Assembly (NCBI RefSeq): GCF_018603435.1
Contig: NZ_CP075682.1
Span: forward strand, 3,038,001 to 3,102,000
Direction: 5' to 3'
From: Chryseobacterium sp. ZHDP1
Lineage (GTDB): Bacteria > Bacteroidota > Bacteroidia > Flavobacteriales > Weeksellaceae
DNA: 64,000 bases
Position 1 is the first letter of the stretch. Every line of letters starts with the position of its first letter. The notes under the pieces were generated by a model. The model was not told the DNA's origin. It worked only from the letters and a program-made list of their open reading frames with translations, and made no database searches. Below are positions 41,524-50,078 of the stretch, one piece after another. A program made the position numbers and the translations under genes.

Positions 41524-41545
41524 TATCACTATGTTTGTAGTGATA
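41524..41545. promoter_or_regulatory. Perfect palindrome before the TonB-receptor-like gene
   Basis: TATCACTA and TAGTGATA are perfect 8-base arms around TGTTTG. It lies about 90 bases before the receptor start. It is a candidate operator or a structured leader. Confidence 0.5.
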
Positions 41546-41635
41546 AAAAGATTTTAACTTTTTGCTATAAATGCAATCTTTATACTCGTGTAACAAAACG
41601 CTTTAACCATTAACTAATTAAGCAAATAATAAATT

Positions 41636-44347
41636 ATGAAAAAGAGAATATCTTTATTCCTGATGATTTTTTTCTCTGTGATTGCTTTTGGACAGAAAAC
41701 AGTTTCGGGGAAGATCACGGATGAAGACGGAGTGGGAATCCCGAGTGCTAGTGTAACGGTGGAAGAGCCGGGAAAAGATGCTATTCTTGCCTACGGAATT
41801 ACCAACTCAAAAGGAGAATACAAAGTCACCTTCACTTCCGGAGAATCTAATGTAGACCTTAAAGTAAAGGCTTTCAACCAGCGGCCTTTAACGAAGCAGA
41901 TCAGCAACAGCGATCAGACGCTCAACTTCAAAATGGAAGGCGAAGCAACGGAAATTAAAGAGGTGAAGCTTAAAACAAAAATGGTTACGGCAAGAGGAGA
42001 TACCATTTCCTACGATCTCAAGGCATTCGACAGCAAAAGCGACAGAACATTAGCCGATGTTTTGAAAAAAATGCCGGGAATTGAAGTCAATACAGACGGA
42101 ACGATTCTTTATCAGGGGAACGCAATCAATAAATTCTACGTTAACGGAAAAGACTTAATGGAAGGTGGTTACGGAACCATCAACAACTCGCTTCCGAAAG
42201 ATGCGGTACAGAAAGTTGAGGTACTGGAAAATCACCAGCCGGTAAAAATCTTACAGGATAAGGTTCCTTCCGATCAGGCAGCCATTAATATCAAGCTGAA
42301 GAATTCTGTGACGATGACGGGGAGAGGAGAAGTAGGAGTTGGAGGAAGCCCGCTTCTATGGAATGTAAAACTTACACCGATGTTCTTCGGACAGAAAAGT
42401 CAGTGGGTGGTTAATTACAAATCCAACAATAATGGCGAACAGGTAGAAAACGAAGGAAATATTCTGTCTTTCGGAAACAGATTTGAAGGAAGAAGAATCA
42501 ACGCAACCCAAAACGACTGGCTGAATGTAGAAAATGCAAGTACGCCGAATCTTCCGGTAAAAAGATATCTCATGAACAGCGTTCATTATGTATCTGCAAA
42601 TTATCTTACCAATATCGATAAGAAAAAAGAATGGGAGCTGAAAGCGAATGCCAATTATACCAACAATGCGGTGGAACGAGAATCTTATAATGAACAGGAT
42701 CTTTTTGCAACGCCTAAAAGACCAGCGTCCACAATATTACAGAATATCCGCAATAATTTCTATACAGACAAGGCAAAAGGAGAATTAATTTTTACTAAAA
42801 ACGCTAAAAAAGGATTCTTTAAAAACACGACAAGCTTTTCTCAGTATTGGAACGCCGACAGAGGGATTGTTGACAGAACAGTAAAAGGTTCTGCAAGCAG
42901 TTATACAGCGCATGGAGATGAAGCAGTAGAATCGCCTACAACTTCTTTCCAAAACTCATTGAGTACCATTATTCCGTGGAAAGAAAAAATGGTAAATGTA
43001 TTATCGTACATCAGCTACCAGACAGACAGACAGACTTTGGATGTTTCACCGGCTTCCTATCTGGCAATTCCCGGTTTTCTTCCTACATCTACATCTTTTG
43101 TAAGTCAGAATTTAAGACTTAAAACTTTTGAAGCCAATCATTCTGCAAATATTGGTTTTTCTACAAAAGGATGGACGTTTACTCCGGAAGTTGGATTTAA
43201 TTTTAAATCGACTAATTTAGTTTCGAGTTTGTCAAATATTATAACAAATCCTTTTACCAGCCCAAATCCTACACCAGCTTCACAGTACAATAATGATTTG
43301 AAATATACTACAGCGACACCTTATGGAAGTTTAGGGGTGAATTATAAGAGCGATTCGTGGATGTTGTATGCTAATTTCCCGGTAAACTCGAATAATATTA
43401 AAGCAGATGATCCGATAAGACTGGTTTCCAAAGAAGTGAATAAAGTGACATTTGAACCAAGTATTTTTGCACAGTATACATTTGCATCTTTCTGGAAAGC
43501 TTCCGTAAATGCTAATGTTAATAATAATTTTGGTGAAATAAACACTGCTTATTCAGGATTTTTAATGACTTCTCCAGCGGGAATCAGTGCGATGGATATT
43601 AACAATCCGATTCCTCAGAATAATAATAAATCTGCAGGAACGAGAATCGAATACAGAAATCCGTTGAATAATTTGTTCTTTAACATTAACTACAGATTTT
43701 CTGATGCAAAGAGGAACTTAATATCCAATCCTACAATCAACGAAGCAGGATATACTATTATGCAGTATAAGGAACAGGATAATCATGTTCTGAATAATGG
43801 ATATAATGTAGAAGTAGGAAAATATTTCCCGAAATTCAAAACAAATGCTTCTGTTAGCTACAGTAATAATACAGCAAAATCTGACGCTTTCCTGGATAAT
43901 GCTTCCTATACGAACAAGAACAACAGCCAGTCTTTTGGAGTAAAATTTAACAACACCTATTTCAGTTGGATGAGCATTGATTATAATGCAAGTTTCTCCA
44001 GAACAAAGCAGACAAGTACGGGAGATGTAGTTTCCAATGCAGCAAGAAGAGGTTTTACCCATAATTTAGGACTCTTCTTCTATCCTATAGAAAACCACAC
44101 TATTGGATTTAATTGGGATCAGGTGAATACTAATGCAGCTAATGCAAAATATAATAATGGATTCTATGATCTTTCTTATCAGTTCACATGGGCTAAAAAG
44201 AAAATCGATTTCGAATTGAAATGGATGAATATCGCAAATAAGAGGGTATTTGAAACGTATGAAATTAATGCAACAAATACCAATTACACAAGAATTCAGC
44301 TTCGTCCAAGTCAGGTCATGTTTACCGTAAAATTCAACTTTAAATAA
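41636..44347 (+). CDS. TonB-dependent-receptor-like outer-membrane barrel with regulatory-like N-domain
   Basis: A 903-residue protein: signal peptide (1-19, ending AFGQ), a carboxypeptidase-regulatory-like (CarboxypepD_reg) domain (about 20-105), a plug-like region (VLKKMPGIEV and YVNGKDLMEGG, about 140-180) and a C-terminal barrel. It ends in the Phe-rich strand VMFTVKFNFK. A TonB box is not evident. Proteins of this type in Bacteroidota take up siderophores, peptides or glycans, or are receptors without transport. A GLPGLI gene follows. Confidence 0.85.
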   Translation: MKKRISLFLMIFFSVIAFGQKTVSGKITDEDGVGIPSASVTVEEPGKDAILAYGITNSKGEYKVTFTSGESNVDLKVKAFNQRPLTKQISNSDQTLNFKMEGEATEIKEVKLKTKMVTARGDTISYDLKAFDSKSDRTLADVLKKMPGIEVNTDGTILYQGNAINKFYVNGKDLMEGGYGTINNSLPKDAVQKVEVLENHQPVKILQDKVPSDQAAINIKLKNSVTMTGRGEVGVGGSPLLWNVKLTPMFFGQKSQWVVNYKSNNNGEQVENEGNILSFGNRFEGRRINATQNDWLNVENASTPNLPVKRYLMNSVHYVSANYLTNIDKKKEWELKANANYTNNAVERESYNEQDLFATPKRPASTILQNIRNNFYTDKAKGELIFTKNAKKGFFKNTTSFSQYWNADRGIVDRTVKGSASSYTAHGDEAVESPTTSFQNSLSTIIPWKEKMVNVLSYISYQTDRQTLDVSPASYLAIPGFLPTSTSFVSQNLRLKTFEANHSANIGFSTKGWTFTPEVGFNFKSTNLVSSLSNIITNPFTSPNPTPASQYNNDLKYTTATPYGSLGVNYKSDSWMLYANFPVNSNNIKADDPIRLVSKEVNKVTFEPSIFAQYTFASFWKASVNANVNNNFGEINTAYSGFLMTSPAGISAMDINNPIPQNNNKSAGTRIEYRNPLNNLFFNINYRFSDAKRNLISNPTINEAGYTIMQYKEQDNHVLNNGYNVEVGKYFPKFKTNASVSYSNNTAKSDAFLDNASYTNKNNSQSFGVKFNNTYFSWMSIDYNASFSRTKQTSTGDVVSNAARRGFTHNLGLFFYPIENHTIGFNWDQVNTNAANAKYNNGFYDLSYQFTWAKKKIDFELKWMNIANKRVFETYEINATNTNYTRIQLRPSQVMFTVKFNFK

Positions 44348-44352
44348 AATGG

Positions 44353-44378
44353 AAACCAGTCTTCAAAGGCTGGTTTTT
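44353..44378 (+). terminator. Terminator-like hairpin after the receptor gene
   Basis: AAACCAGtCT and AGgCTGGTTT pair across TCAA and are followed by TTTTTA. The downstream GLPGLI gene would then depend on readthrough or its own promoter. Confidence 0.6.
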
Positions 44379-44469
44379 TATTTGATAAAAGAAACTTCAG
44401 CAACAAATTAAAAAAATCTGTAACAAAAATCTGAAACCGATAACTAATTGTATAAACATTCTATTTAAA

Positions 44470-45381
44470 ATGAAAAAACTATTTTCAATGTTTCTGGTTG
44501 CATTTTTTGTATTGGTAAGTGCACAGGACAAAGACTCTAAAGAAACTGCCAACCGGTTTTTTTATGAACTTACTTTCAAGCCGAAAAGTGATTCTGCAAA
44601 ACTGGAAAAGGTAATGACGGTTTTAGATATCGTAAAAGACAGATCAATTTACAGAGATTATACGATGCTTGCTCAGGATTCTATCATGAAAGTTCAGATT
44701 GAAGCAATGCAGAAATCGGGAGTATTTAAAGATATGTCCAAGTCTATCAGAATGCCGAAATTCTCAGAAAAAGTGGTGAAAACATATCCTGATATGAAAA
44801 TTCAGTATATCGAAAGAATTGCAAGCGGATTTTCACCAATGGGAATTGCATATACGGAAACTCCGAAATTCGACTGGAAAATTTCTAACGAAAAAGAAAA
44901 AATCGGAGCCTATAATGCACAAAAAGCAACGGCTGAATTCGGAGGAAGAAAATGGACGGCTTGGTTCACTACAGAACTGCCATTTCAGGATGGTCCTTAT
45001 AAGTTTTCAGGACTTCCCGGTCTGATCGTGAAAGTGGAAGATGATGCAAAAAACTATTCATGGGTGCTTCAGGGAAACAGAAAATTGCCAAACTGGGAAG
45101 AACTTTCTTATGCAGAAAAAATTTCCAACATGAGCTTAAAAGTAACCGACATGCCGAGAGAAAAATTCGAAAAAACCTTTAACGAGTTCAAGAAAGATCC
45201 TTTCGCTACTGCAAGACCAATGATGACGCAGGAGATCATGTCCAAAACAATTCCGGGAATGGATGGGACAATCGGAGATATGATGAAAAAGCAGGAAAAA
45301 ATGTATAAGGATTTCTTCAATGCCAACAACAATCCTATCGAGCTTACCCAGTCTGCTTCTACAGACAAAAAGAAAAAGTAA
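44470..45381 (+). CDS. GLPGLI-family secreted protein 2
   Basis: A 303-residue protein with a signal peptide (about 1-18, ending VSAQ). The family motif GLPGLI is visible as FSGLPGLIVKVEDDAKN, and the preceding WTAWFTTELPF segment is typical. The C-terminal part has a helical Met/Lys-rich region (MMTQEIMSKTIP). It is longer than the first GLPGLI protein. It is the last gene before the feo operon, ended by a strong terminator. Confidence 0.9.
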   Translation: MKKLFSMFLVAFFVLVSAQDKDSKETANRFFYELTFKPKSDSAKLEKVMTVLDIVKDRSIYRDYTMLAQDSIMKVQIEAMQKSGVFKDMSKSIRMPKFSEKVVKTYPDMKIQYIERIASGFSPMGIAYTETPKFDWKISNEKEKIGAYNAQKATAEFGGRKWTAWFTTELPFQDGPYKFSGLPGLIVKVEDDAKNYSWVLQGNRKLPNWEELSYAEKISNMSLKVTDMPREKFEKTFNEFKKDPFATARPMMTQEIMSKTIPGMDGTIGDMMKKQEKMYKDFFNANNNPIELTQSASTDKKKK

Positions 45382-45407
45382 CATTCATATTTACTAAATT
45401 ATATTTG

Positions 45408-45448
45408 AATCAACCCAAATGTTTTCATGCATTTGGGTTGATTTTTTT
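45408..45448 (+). terminator. Strong terminator before the feo operon
   Basis: AATCAACCCAAATG and CATTTGGGTTGATT form a 14-bp stem with an 8-base loop followed by T residues. Confidence 0.85.
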
Positions 45449-45461
45449 CATAGCACACGTT

Positions 45462-45480
45462 ATTTAGATTAAATTTAAAT
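45462..45480. promoter_or_regulatory. 19-base palindrome at the feo promoter (metal-regulator-like box)
   Basis: ATTTAGATT and AATTTAAAT form a near-perfect 19-base dyad with a single off-centre mismatch. It ends 4 bases before the -7 box. Size and position resemble DtxR/IdeR- or Fur-type operators for iron genes. Which regulator binds is unknown. Confidence 0.6.
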
Positions 45481-45484
45481 AGCG

Positions 45485-45492
45485 TATATTTG
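45485..45492 (+). promoter_or_regulatory. -7 box of the feoAB promoter
   Basis: TATATTTG matches TAnnTTTG and lies 20 bases before the feoA start codon. Confidence 0.6.
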
Positions 45493-45512
45493 CACGTACA
45501 AAAATATCGGCT

Positions 45513-45767
45513 TTGAAACATAAGGATTTACATAAGTTGAGCGGATTTCCCAAAAACAGACTGGGAAAAATTGTAGGGTATGATAACGACAGCCTGAAAA
45601 TGCCCAATAAGATCATTGAAATGGGGCTTCTTCCGGAAACTTTCTTCAAAATTTTGTATCAGGCTCCGTTCCGAGGTCCGATGTACGTAGAATTTGGAGA
45701 TGAAAAAAGCCGTATTGCTCTTCGTGAAGAAGAAGGAGATTATATCATTGTTGAAGAATTGAATTAA
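45513..45767 (+). CDS. feoA: FeoA-like ferrous iron transport component
   Basis: An 84-residue SH3-like protein that pairs with the FeoB permease. GKIVGYDNDSL and NKIIEMGLLPET match the FeoA core. The start is TTG at 45513, with no ATG before residue 31 in frame. Its last base is the first base of the feoB ATG (TAATG), so the genes are translationally linked. Iron-dependent control is likely from the palindrome at 45462-45480. Confidence 0.9.
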   Translation: MKHKDLHKLSGFPKNRLGKIVGYDNDSLKMPNKIIEMGLLPETFFKILYQAPFRGPMYVEFGDEKSRIALREEEGDYIIVEELN

Positions 45768-47800
45768 TGCAGAGCGCTCACAAAAAACAGATCCTTTTAG
45801 TCGGGAATCCAAATGTCGGAAAATCCACGGTTTTCAATGCTTTGAGCAATAAAAAGCAAAAGACCGGAAACTATGCAGGAGTTACCGTAGCAAGCCATTC
45901 CGGAACATACAGTTACAAAAATGAAGAGGTAGAAATCATCGATCTGCCGGGTTCTTACAGCATTTATCCAAGTTCGGAAGATGAGGCTATTTTTTCTAAA
46001 TTTCTTATTGATGAACAGCAAAATTATGCCGGAGTTATCTACATTCTCGAAGCGTTAAGCTTAAAAAGGGGACTGCTTTTGTTTCAGCAGATTCAGGATT
46101 TGGGAATTCCGATGATTCTGGTGGTTAATCAGATTGATCAGGCTGAAAGAAGAGGAATTACCATCAATATTGAAAAATTATCTGAGTCTTTAGGGATAAA
46201 AGTTTTTGAGACCAATGCTAAAGAACAGATCGGGATTGAGGAAATAAAAGAAGCCGTTTACAACAATCAATTCGTAACATCCGAAAAGATCTCTTTTGAA
46301 ACCCCTTCCGAGCACAAAGATTTCATCAGAAAACTATCTCTTCACAAAGGATTTGAAAACGAATATAAAGCGTGGATGAGCCTTTCTCTGGGAACAGATC
46401 TGGAGAAGCTGGAATCTATTGTAGGACTCATCAACGAGCCGGACTCCAAAAGTCTGGTTCCCAAAAGACTGCAGGTGCAGGAAACGGTAAGAAGATATCA
46501 GTTTGCAGATAAAATTCTGTCTGATGTTATTTCTAAAAAACCGCAGTTCAAAGAACTTTTAACAGAAAAACTAGACAGAATACTGGTTCATAAATTCTGG
46601 GGATACGTCGTTTTTCTTTTGATTTTATTAATCATTTTCCAGAGTGTATTTTTCTTAGCGGAATATCCGATGAACTGGATCGACAGTTTCTTCTCATGGC
46701 TAACCGCTTTCACCTCAGAACATTTACCGGAAGGACCGCTTAATTCATTAATTTCAAACGGAATTATCCCGGGAATCGGCGGGATTGTGGTTTTTGCGCC
46801 ACAAATCGGAATTTTACTGTATTTCCTTTATCTTTTGGAAGATTCAGGATATATGGCAAGAGTCGTTTTCCTGATGGACCGTATTTTAAGACCTTTCGGA
46901 CTGAATGGTAAAAGTATTGTTCCTTTGGTTTCGGGAACGGCATGTGCAATTCCCGCAGTTATTTCAACAAGAAATATAGAAAATTTAAAAGAAAGGCTGC
47001 TTACCATTTTAGTAACACCTTTTATGACGTGTTCTGCGAGACTTCCGGTGTACAGCATCATTATCGGGCTTATTATTTCAGACGGAACATTTTTAGGAAT
47101 AAAATACAAGGCTTTGGTCTTGATGGGAATGTATCTGTTAGGATTTTTAGTCGCATTATTTTCCGCATCCATTCTCAAAAGATTTATCAAAAATAAAGGG
47201 AAAACCTATCTTGTGATGGATTTACCGACCTATAAAAAACCACTTTTTGCATATGATTTCAAAATGGTTTTAGGCAAAGTATGGGAATTCATTACAGGAG
47301 CCGGAAAGATTATCTTCATTGTGAGCATCATCATCTGGTTTTTAAGCTATTTCGGACCCAAACAGAAGCCGGATCAGTTCGTGGCAACCAATGTGGAACT
47401 GGATCATTCTTACCTTGCCAAAATGGGAAAAGGAATTGAGCCGGTAATTGCTCCTTTAGGCTACGACTGGAAAATGGGCGTCGGAATTCTGACAAGTTTC
47501 GTGGCAAGAGAAGTGTTCGTGGGAACCATGTCTACCCTGTACAGTCTTGAAGATGATGCTCCCGAAGTAAAAGTAATCGATAAAATGAGACGCGACGTAA
47601 AACCGAACGGTGAGAAAGTCTTCAGCTTTGCAACCGGAGTTTCCGTCCTCTTATTTTACGCATTTGCAATGCAGTGTGTTTCTACACTTGCAGTAGTCTA
47701 CAGAGAAACCAAAAGCTGGAAATGGACTGGCTTACAGGTGGCTATGATGACCGGTTTGGCATATTTTGTGTCGATGATAGTATATCAGATTTTAAAATAA
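45767..47800 (+). CDS. feoB: Ferrous iron transporter FeoB
   Basis: A 677-residue inner-membrane transporter for Fe(II). The N-terminal G domain has GNPNVGKS (13-20), the DLPGSYSIYP segment and NQID (about 123-126). The membrane part has the FeoB gate signatures SGTACAIPAVISTR and CSARLPVY, with several TM helices. Length and order are usual. The operon continues with a small Cys-rich membrane protein. Confidence 0.97.
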   Translation: MQSAHKKQILLVGNPNVGKSTVFNALSNKKQKTGNYAGVTVASHSGTYSYKNEEVEIIDLPGSYSIYPSSEDEAIFSKFLIDEQQNYAGVIYILEALSLKRGLLLFQQIQDLGIPMILVVNQIDQAERRGITINIEKLSESLGIKVFETNAKEQIGIEEIKEAVYNNQFVTSEKISFETPSEHKDFIRKLSLHKGFENEYKAWMSLSLGTDLEKLESIVGLINEPDSKSLVPKRLQVQETVRRYQFADKILSDVISKKPQFKELLTEKLDRILVHKFWGYVVFLLILLIIFQSVFFLAEYPMNWIDSFFSWLTAFTSEHLPEGPLNSLISNGIIPGIGGIVVFAPQIGILLYFLYLLEDSGYMARVVFLMDRILRPFGLNGKSIVPLVSGTACAIPAVISTRNIENLKERLLTILVTPFMTCSARLPVYSIIIGLIISDGTFLGIKYKALVLMGMYLLGFLVALFSASILKRFIKNKGKTYLVMDLPTYKKPLFAYDFKMVLGKVWEFITGAGKIIFIVSIIIWFLSYFGPKQKPDQFVATNVELDHSYLAKMGKGIEPVIAPLGYDWKMGVGILTSFVAREVFVGTMSTLYSLEDDAPEVKVIDKMRRDVKPNGEKVFSFATGVSVLLFYAFAMQCVSTLAVVYRETKSWKWTGLQVAMMTGLAYFVSMIVYQILK

Positions 47801-47952
47801 TGGATACTTCCTTACTTTTACAATATATCATTGTTTTACTGATCGTTGCATTCGCGTGCTACTCTTTATTCAGAATATTGAAAAAGAATTTCGCACCGAA
47901 AAAGTTCAGTTCCAAAAGAAACGGATGCGATAAAGATTGTGGGTGTTCGTAG
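47800..47952 (+). CDS. FeoB-associated Cys-rich membrane protein
   Basis: A 50-residue protein starting with ATG at 47800, whose A is the last base of the feoB TAA. It has one TM helix (YIIVLLIVAFACYSLF, about 9-24), a basic linker (KKFSSKRNG) and a C-terminal cysteine group C-x3-C-x-C (about 43-49). This is the layout of FeoB-associated Cys-rich proteins; it may bind iron for the transporter. Confidence 0.82.
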   Translation: MDTSLLLQYIIVLLIVAFACYSLFRILKKNFAPKKFSSKRNGCDKDCGCS

Positions 47953-47971
47953 ATCTTGAATAAATTTTTCA

Positions 47972-48079
47972 GGAGCTGTTTCCCGCTTTTCGCACTCGCT
48001 ATTTTAGATTTTCGGCGGCGGCAAAGCCGCCGCCGAAAATCTAAAATGAGCTCAGACAAATGCTGCAATCGGGGCTAGC
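47972..48079. repeat. Palindromic hyper-stable repeat element
   Basis: Bounded by GGAGCTGTTTCCCGC (47972-47986) and CAATCGGGGCTAGC (ending 48079). Inside, 48001-48022 and 48026-48047 are perfect 22-base inverted arms with a 3-base AAA loop and a GC-rich core (CGGCGGCGGC). This is far richer in GC than the surrounding DNA and looks like a repeat family with conserved ends and a variable centre. Confidence 0.75.
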
Positions 48080-48103
48080 TTTTTTACCATAATCATTACT
48101 TTC

Positions 48104-48138
48104 TGTCATTGCGAGGAATGAAATGACGAAGCAATCTC
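48104..48138. repeat. TGTCATTGCGAGG-type intergenic repeat
   Basis: The segment starts TGTCATTGCGAGGAATG and ends GACGAAGCAATCTC, a short repeat form seen widely in intergenic DNA of several bacterial groups. It is related to the element at 19316. Confidence 0.6.
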
Positions 48139-48296
48139 AATAAACAACCGATATCAAGATGTTGTGCTTTTCTCCATTCTACCGTAATTTCATCAGATAA
48201 TAAGTCCTCATTATATTTGATTGAAATAAGATGACTTTTAATGATTATTTAAAAATTCAGGAATATTTTTCAGAATCAACTCACAGGTTTTATTTG

Positions 48297-48304
48297 TATT
48301 TTTG
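48297..48304 (+). promoter_or_regulatory. -7 box of the glmM promoter
   Basis: TATTTTTG matches TAnnTTTG, 66 bases upstream of the glmM start. Confidence 0.5.
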
Positions 48305-48370
48305 CGAAAGATTCCATTTCAACCACGTCGGAAAAATGGTTTCAGAAGAATATAAATAAAAACATACTTA

Positions 48371-49753
48371 ATGTCACTAATAAAAAGCATTTCAGGAATC
48401 CGTGGAACCATTGGCGGAAAAGTAAACGATAATTTAACACCGCTTGATGTGGTAAAATTTGCTTCCGCATTCGGAACTTGGCTTCAGAACAATAAAAATA
48501 AAAAAGATTTAACCCTGGTTATCGGTAGAGATGCAAGAATCTCCGGACAAATGGTGTCTTCTCTGGTAACGGCAACTTTACAGGGGCTTGGAATTAACGT
48601 AGTAGATTTAGGTCTTTCCACAACACCCACCGTTGAAATTATGGTTCCCGAACTGAAAGCAGACGGAGGAATTATTCTCACCGCTTCCCACAATCCGAAA
48701 CAGTGGAACGCTTTGAAATTGCTGAATGATAAAGGAGAATTCATCAGCGGAGAGAATGGAGCTGAGGTTTTGGCTTTGGCAGAAAGCGAAGATTTCAATT
48801 ATGCAGAAGTGGACGATTTGGGAAAATATGAGATACGAGAAGATGCTTTTGATATTCATATTCAGCAGATTTTAGACTTGCCGATGGTAGATGCAGAAGC
48901 CATTAAAGCTAAAAATTTCAAAGTGGTTTTGGATGCGGTTAATTCTACTGGAGGAATTGCAATTCCGATGCTTTTGGATAAATTGGGTTGCGAAACGGTA
49001 AAATTATACTGTGAACCGACCGGTCATTTTCCGCACAATCCGGAACCGTTAAAAGAACATTTGGGAGACATTTGTGAGCTGGTAAAAAAAGAAGGCGCAG
49101 ATTTCGGAATCGTTGTTGATCCGGATGTAGACAGACTGGCTTTAATCGATGAAAAAGGCGAAATGTTTGGTGAAGAATATACTTTGGTTGCCGTTGCAGA
49201 CTATTTGCTGAAAAATAAAAACGGAGTGGCAATTTCCAACCTTTCATCAAGCCGTGCTTTAAGGGATGTGGCAAACACCCACAATTCCGAATATTTTGCC
49301 AGTGCCGTAGGAGAGGTGAATGTAGTAACCTTAATGAAGGAAAAAAATGCCGTGATTGGAGGAGAAGGAAACGGAGGAATTATTTATCCAGATCTTCACT
49401 ACGGAAGAGATTCTTTAGTTGGAGTTGCTTTATTTTTAACCCATTTAGCAAAAGAAAATAAAACGGTTTCCGAACTGAGAGCAGGCTATCCAAGCTATTT
49501 CATGGGCAAAAAGAAAATCGAATTAACGCCTGAAATCAATGTAGATGATATTTTATCCAAAATGGAAAAAGAATATCAGAATGAAGAAGTTTCTACCGTT
49601 GATGGTGTGAAAATCGATTTTGAAAACAACTGGGTTCACCTCAGAAAATCAAATACAGAGCCGATCATCAGAATTTATACAGAGGCAAAATCTCAGGAAG
49701 AAGCCGATAAATTAGGAGACGATATCATCGCAAAAATTAAAAGTTTAATTTAA
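48371..49753 (+). CDS. glmM: Phosphoglucosamine mutase GlmM
   Basis: A 460-residue alpha-D-phosphohexomutase that interconverts glucosamine-6-phosphate and glucosamine-1-phosphate for cell-wall precursor synthesis. The phosphoserine loop TASHNP (104-109) has Ser106; the metal-binding DPDVDRLAL segment and the late GEGNGGI and RKSNTEPIIRIY loops are intact. I take GlmM over other hexomutases from length and the loop sequences. A terminator follows. Confidence 0.9.
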   Translation: MSLIKSISGIRGTIGGKVNDNLTPLDVVKFASAFGTWLQNNKNKKDLTLVIGRDARISGQMVSSLVTATLQGLGINVVDLGLSTTPTVEIMVPELKADGGIILTASHNPKQWNALKLLNDKGEFISGENGAEVLALAESEDFNYAEVDDLGKYEIREDAFDIHIQQILDLPMVDAEAIKAKNFKVVLDAVNSTGGIAIPMLLDKLGCETVKLYCEPTGHFPHNPEPLKEHLGDICELVKKEGADFGIVVDPDVDRLALIDEKGEMFGEEYTLVAVADYLLKNKNGVAISNLSSSRALRDVANTHNSEYFASAVGEVNVVTLMKEKNAVIGGEGNGGIIYPDLHYGRDSLVGVALFLTHLAKENKTVSELRAGYPSYFMGKKKIELTPEINVDDILSKMEKEYQNEEVSTVDGVKIDFENNWVHLRKSNTEPIIRIYTEAKSQEEADKLGDDIIAKIKSLI

Positions 49754-50078
49754 TTTGAAATAACAGCGGAGCTTTCTTAGCTCCGTTTTTTTGTTTAAAA
49801 GTTGAAAACTTCAAAAATTATTGAAGATTTGAATCTTCGCAAAAAGCGTTCATCATTATGTTAAATTAACAATAACTCCTCCTTTTTTATCCACAATTCT
49901 TTGATGATAATGATCTTTTTACTATCTTTCAGATAGAAATTTACGAAAATAAATGTCAAAAAAATTTCGCAACTTTGCATACATTTTGAATCATAAATTT
50001 CAGAAGTAATATTAATTTAAAAAAGTTTGTCGAGGTTTGTAAGCATATTCAGACATTGGCCGACGAAGGATGTGAGTA
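49754..50078. other. Intergenic region before the TPR gene
   Basis: After the glmM terminator (49766-49792), 286 AT-rich bases hold no gene that I can see. A CAACTTTG box (49970-49977) close to TAnnTTTG is the only promoter-like feature. A long leader of about 100 bases would precede the TPR gene. Confidence 0.4.
49766..49792 (+). terminator. glmM terminator
   Basis: CGGAGCT and AGCTCCG make a 7-bp stem with a 5-base loop, followed by seven T bases. Confidence 0.8.

Larger units (their letters stand above)
47953..48370. other. Intergenic region with repeats and the glmM promoter
   Basis: The 418-base gap holds a large hairpin element (47972-48079), a TGTCATT repeat (48104-48138), an unassigned minus-strand fragment (about 48140-48240) and a -7 box at 48297-48304. 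No intact gene is seen. Confidence 0.6.

Noticed and set aside
48140..48240. Minus-strand fragment reading LLSDEITVEWRKAQHLDIG
   Set aside because: It looks protein-like but has no start codon and runs into the TGTCATT repeat; it may be a gene remnant, but I cannot support a call.
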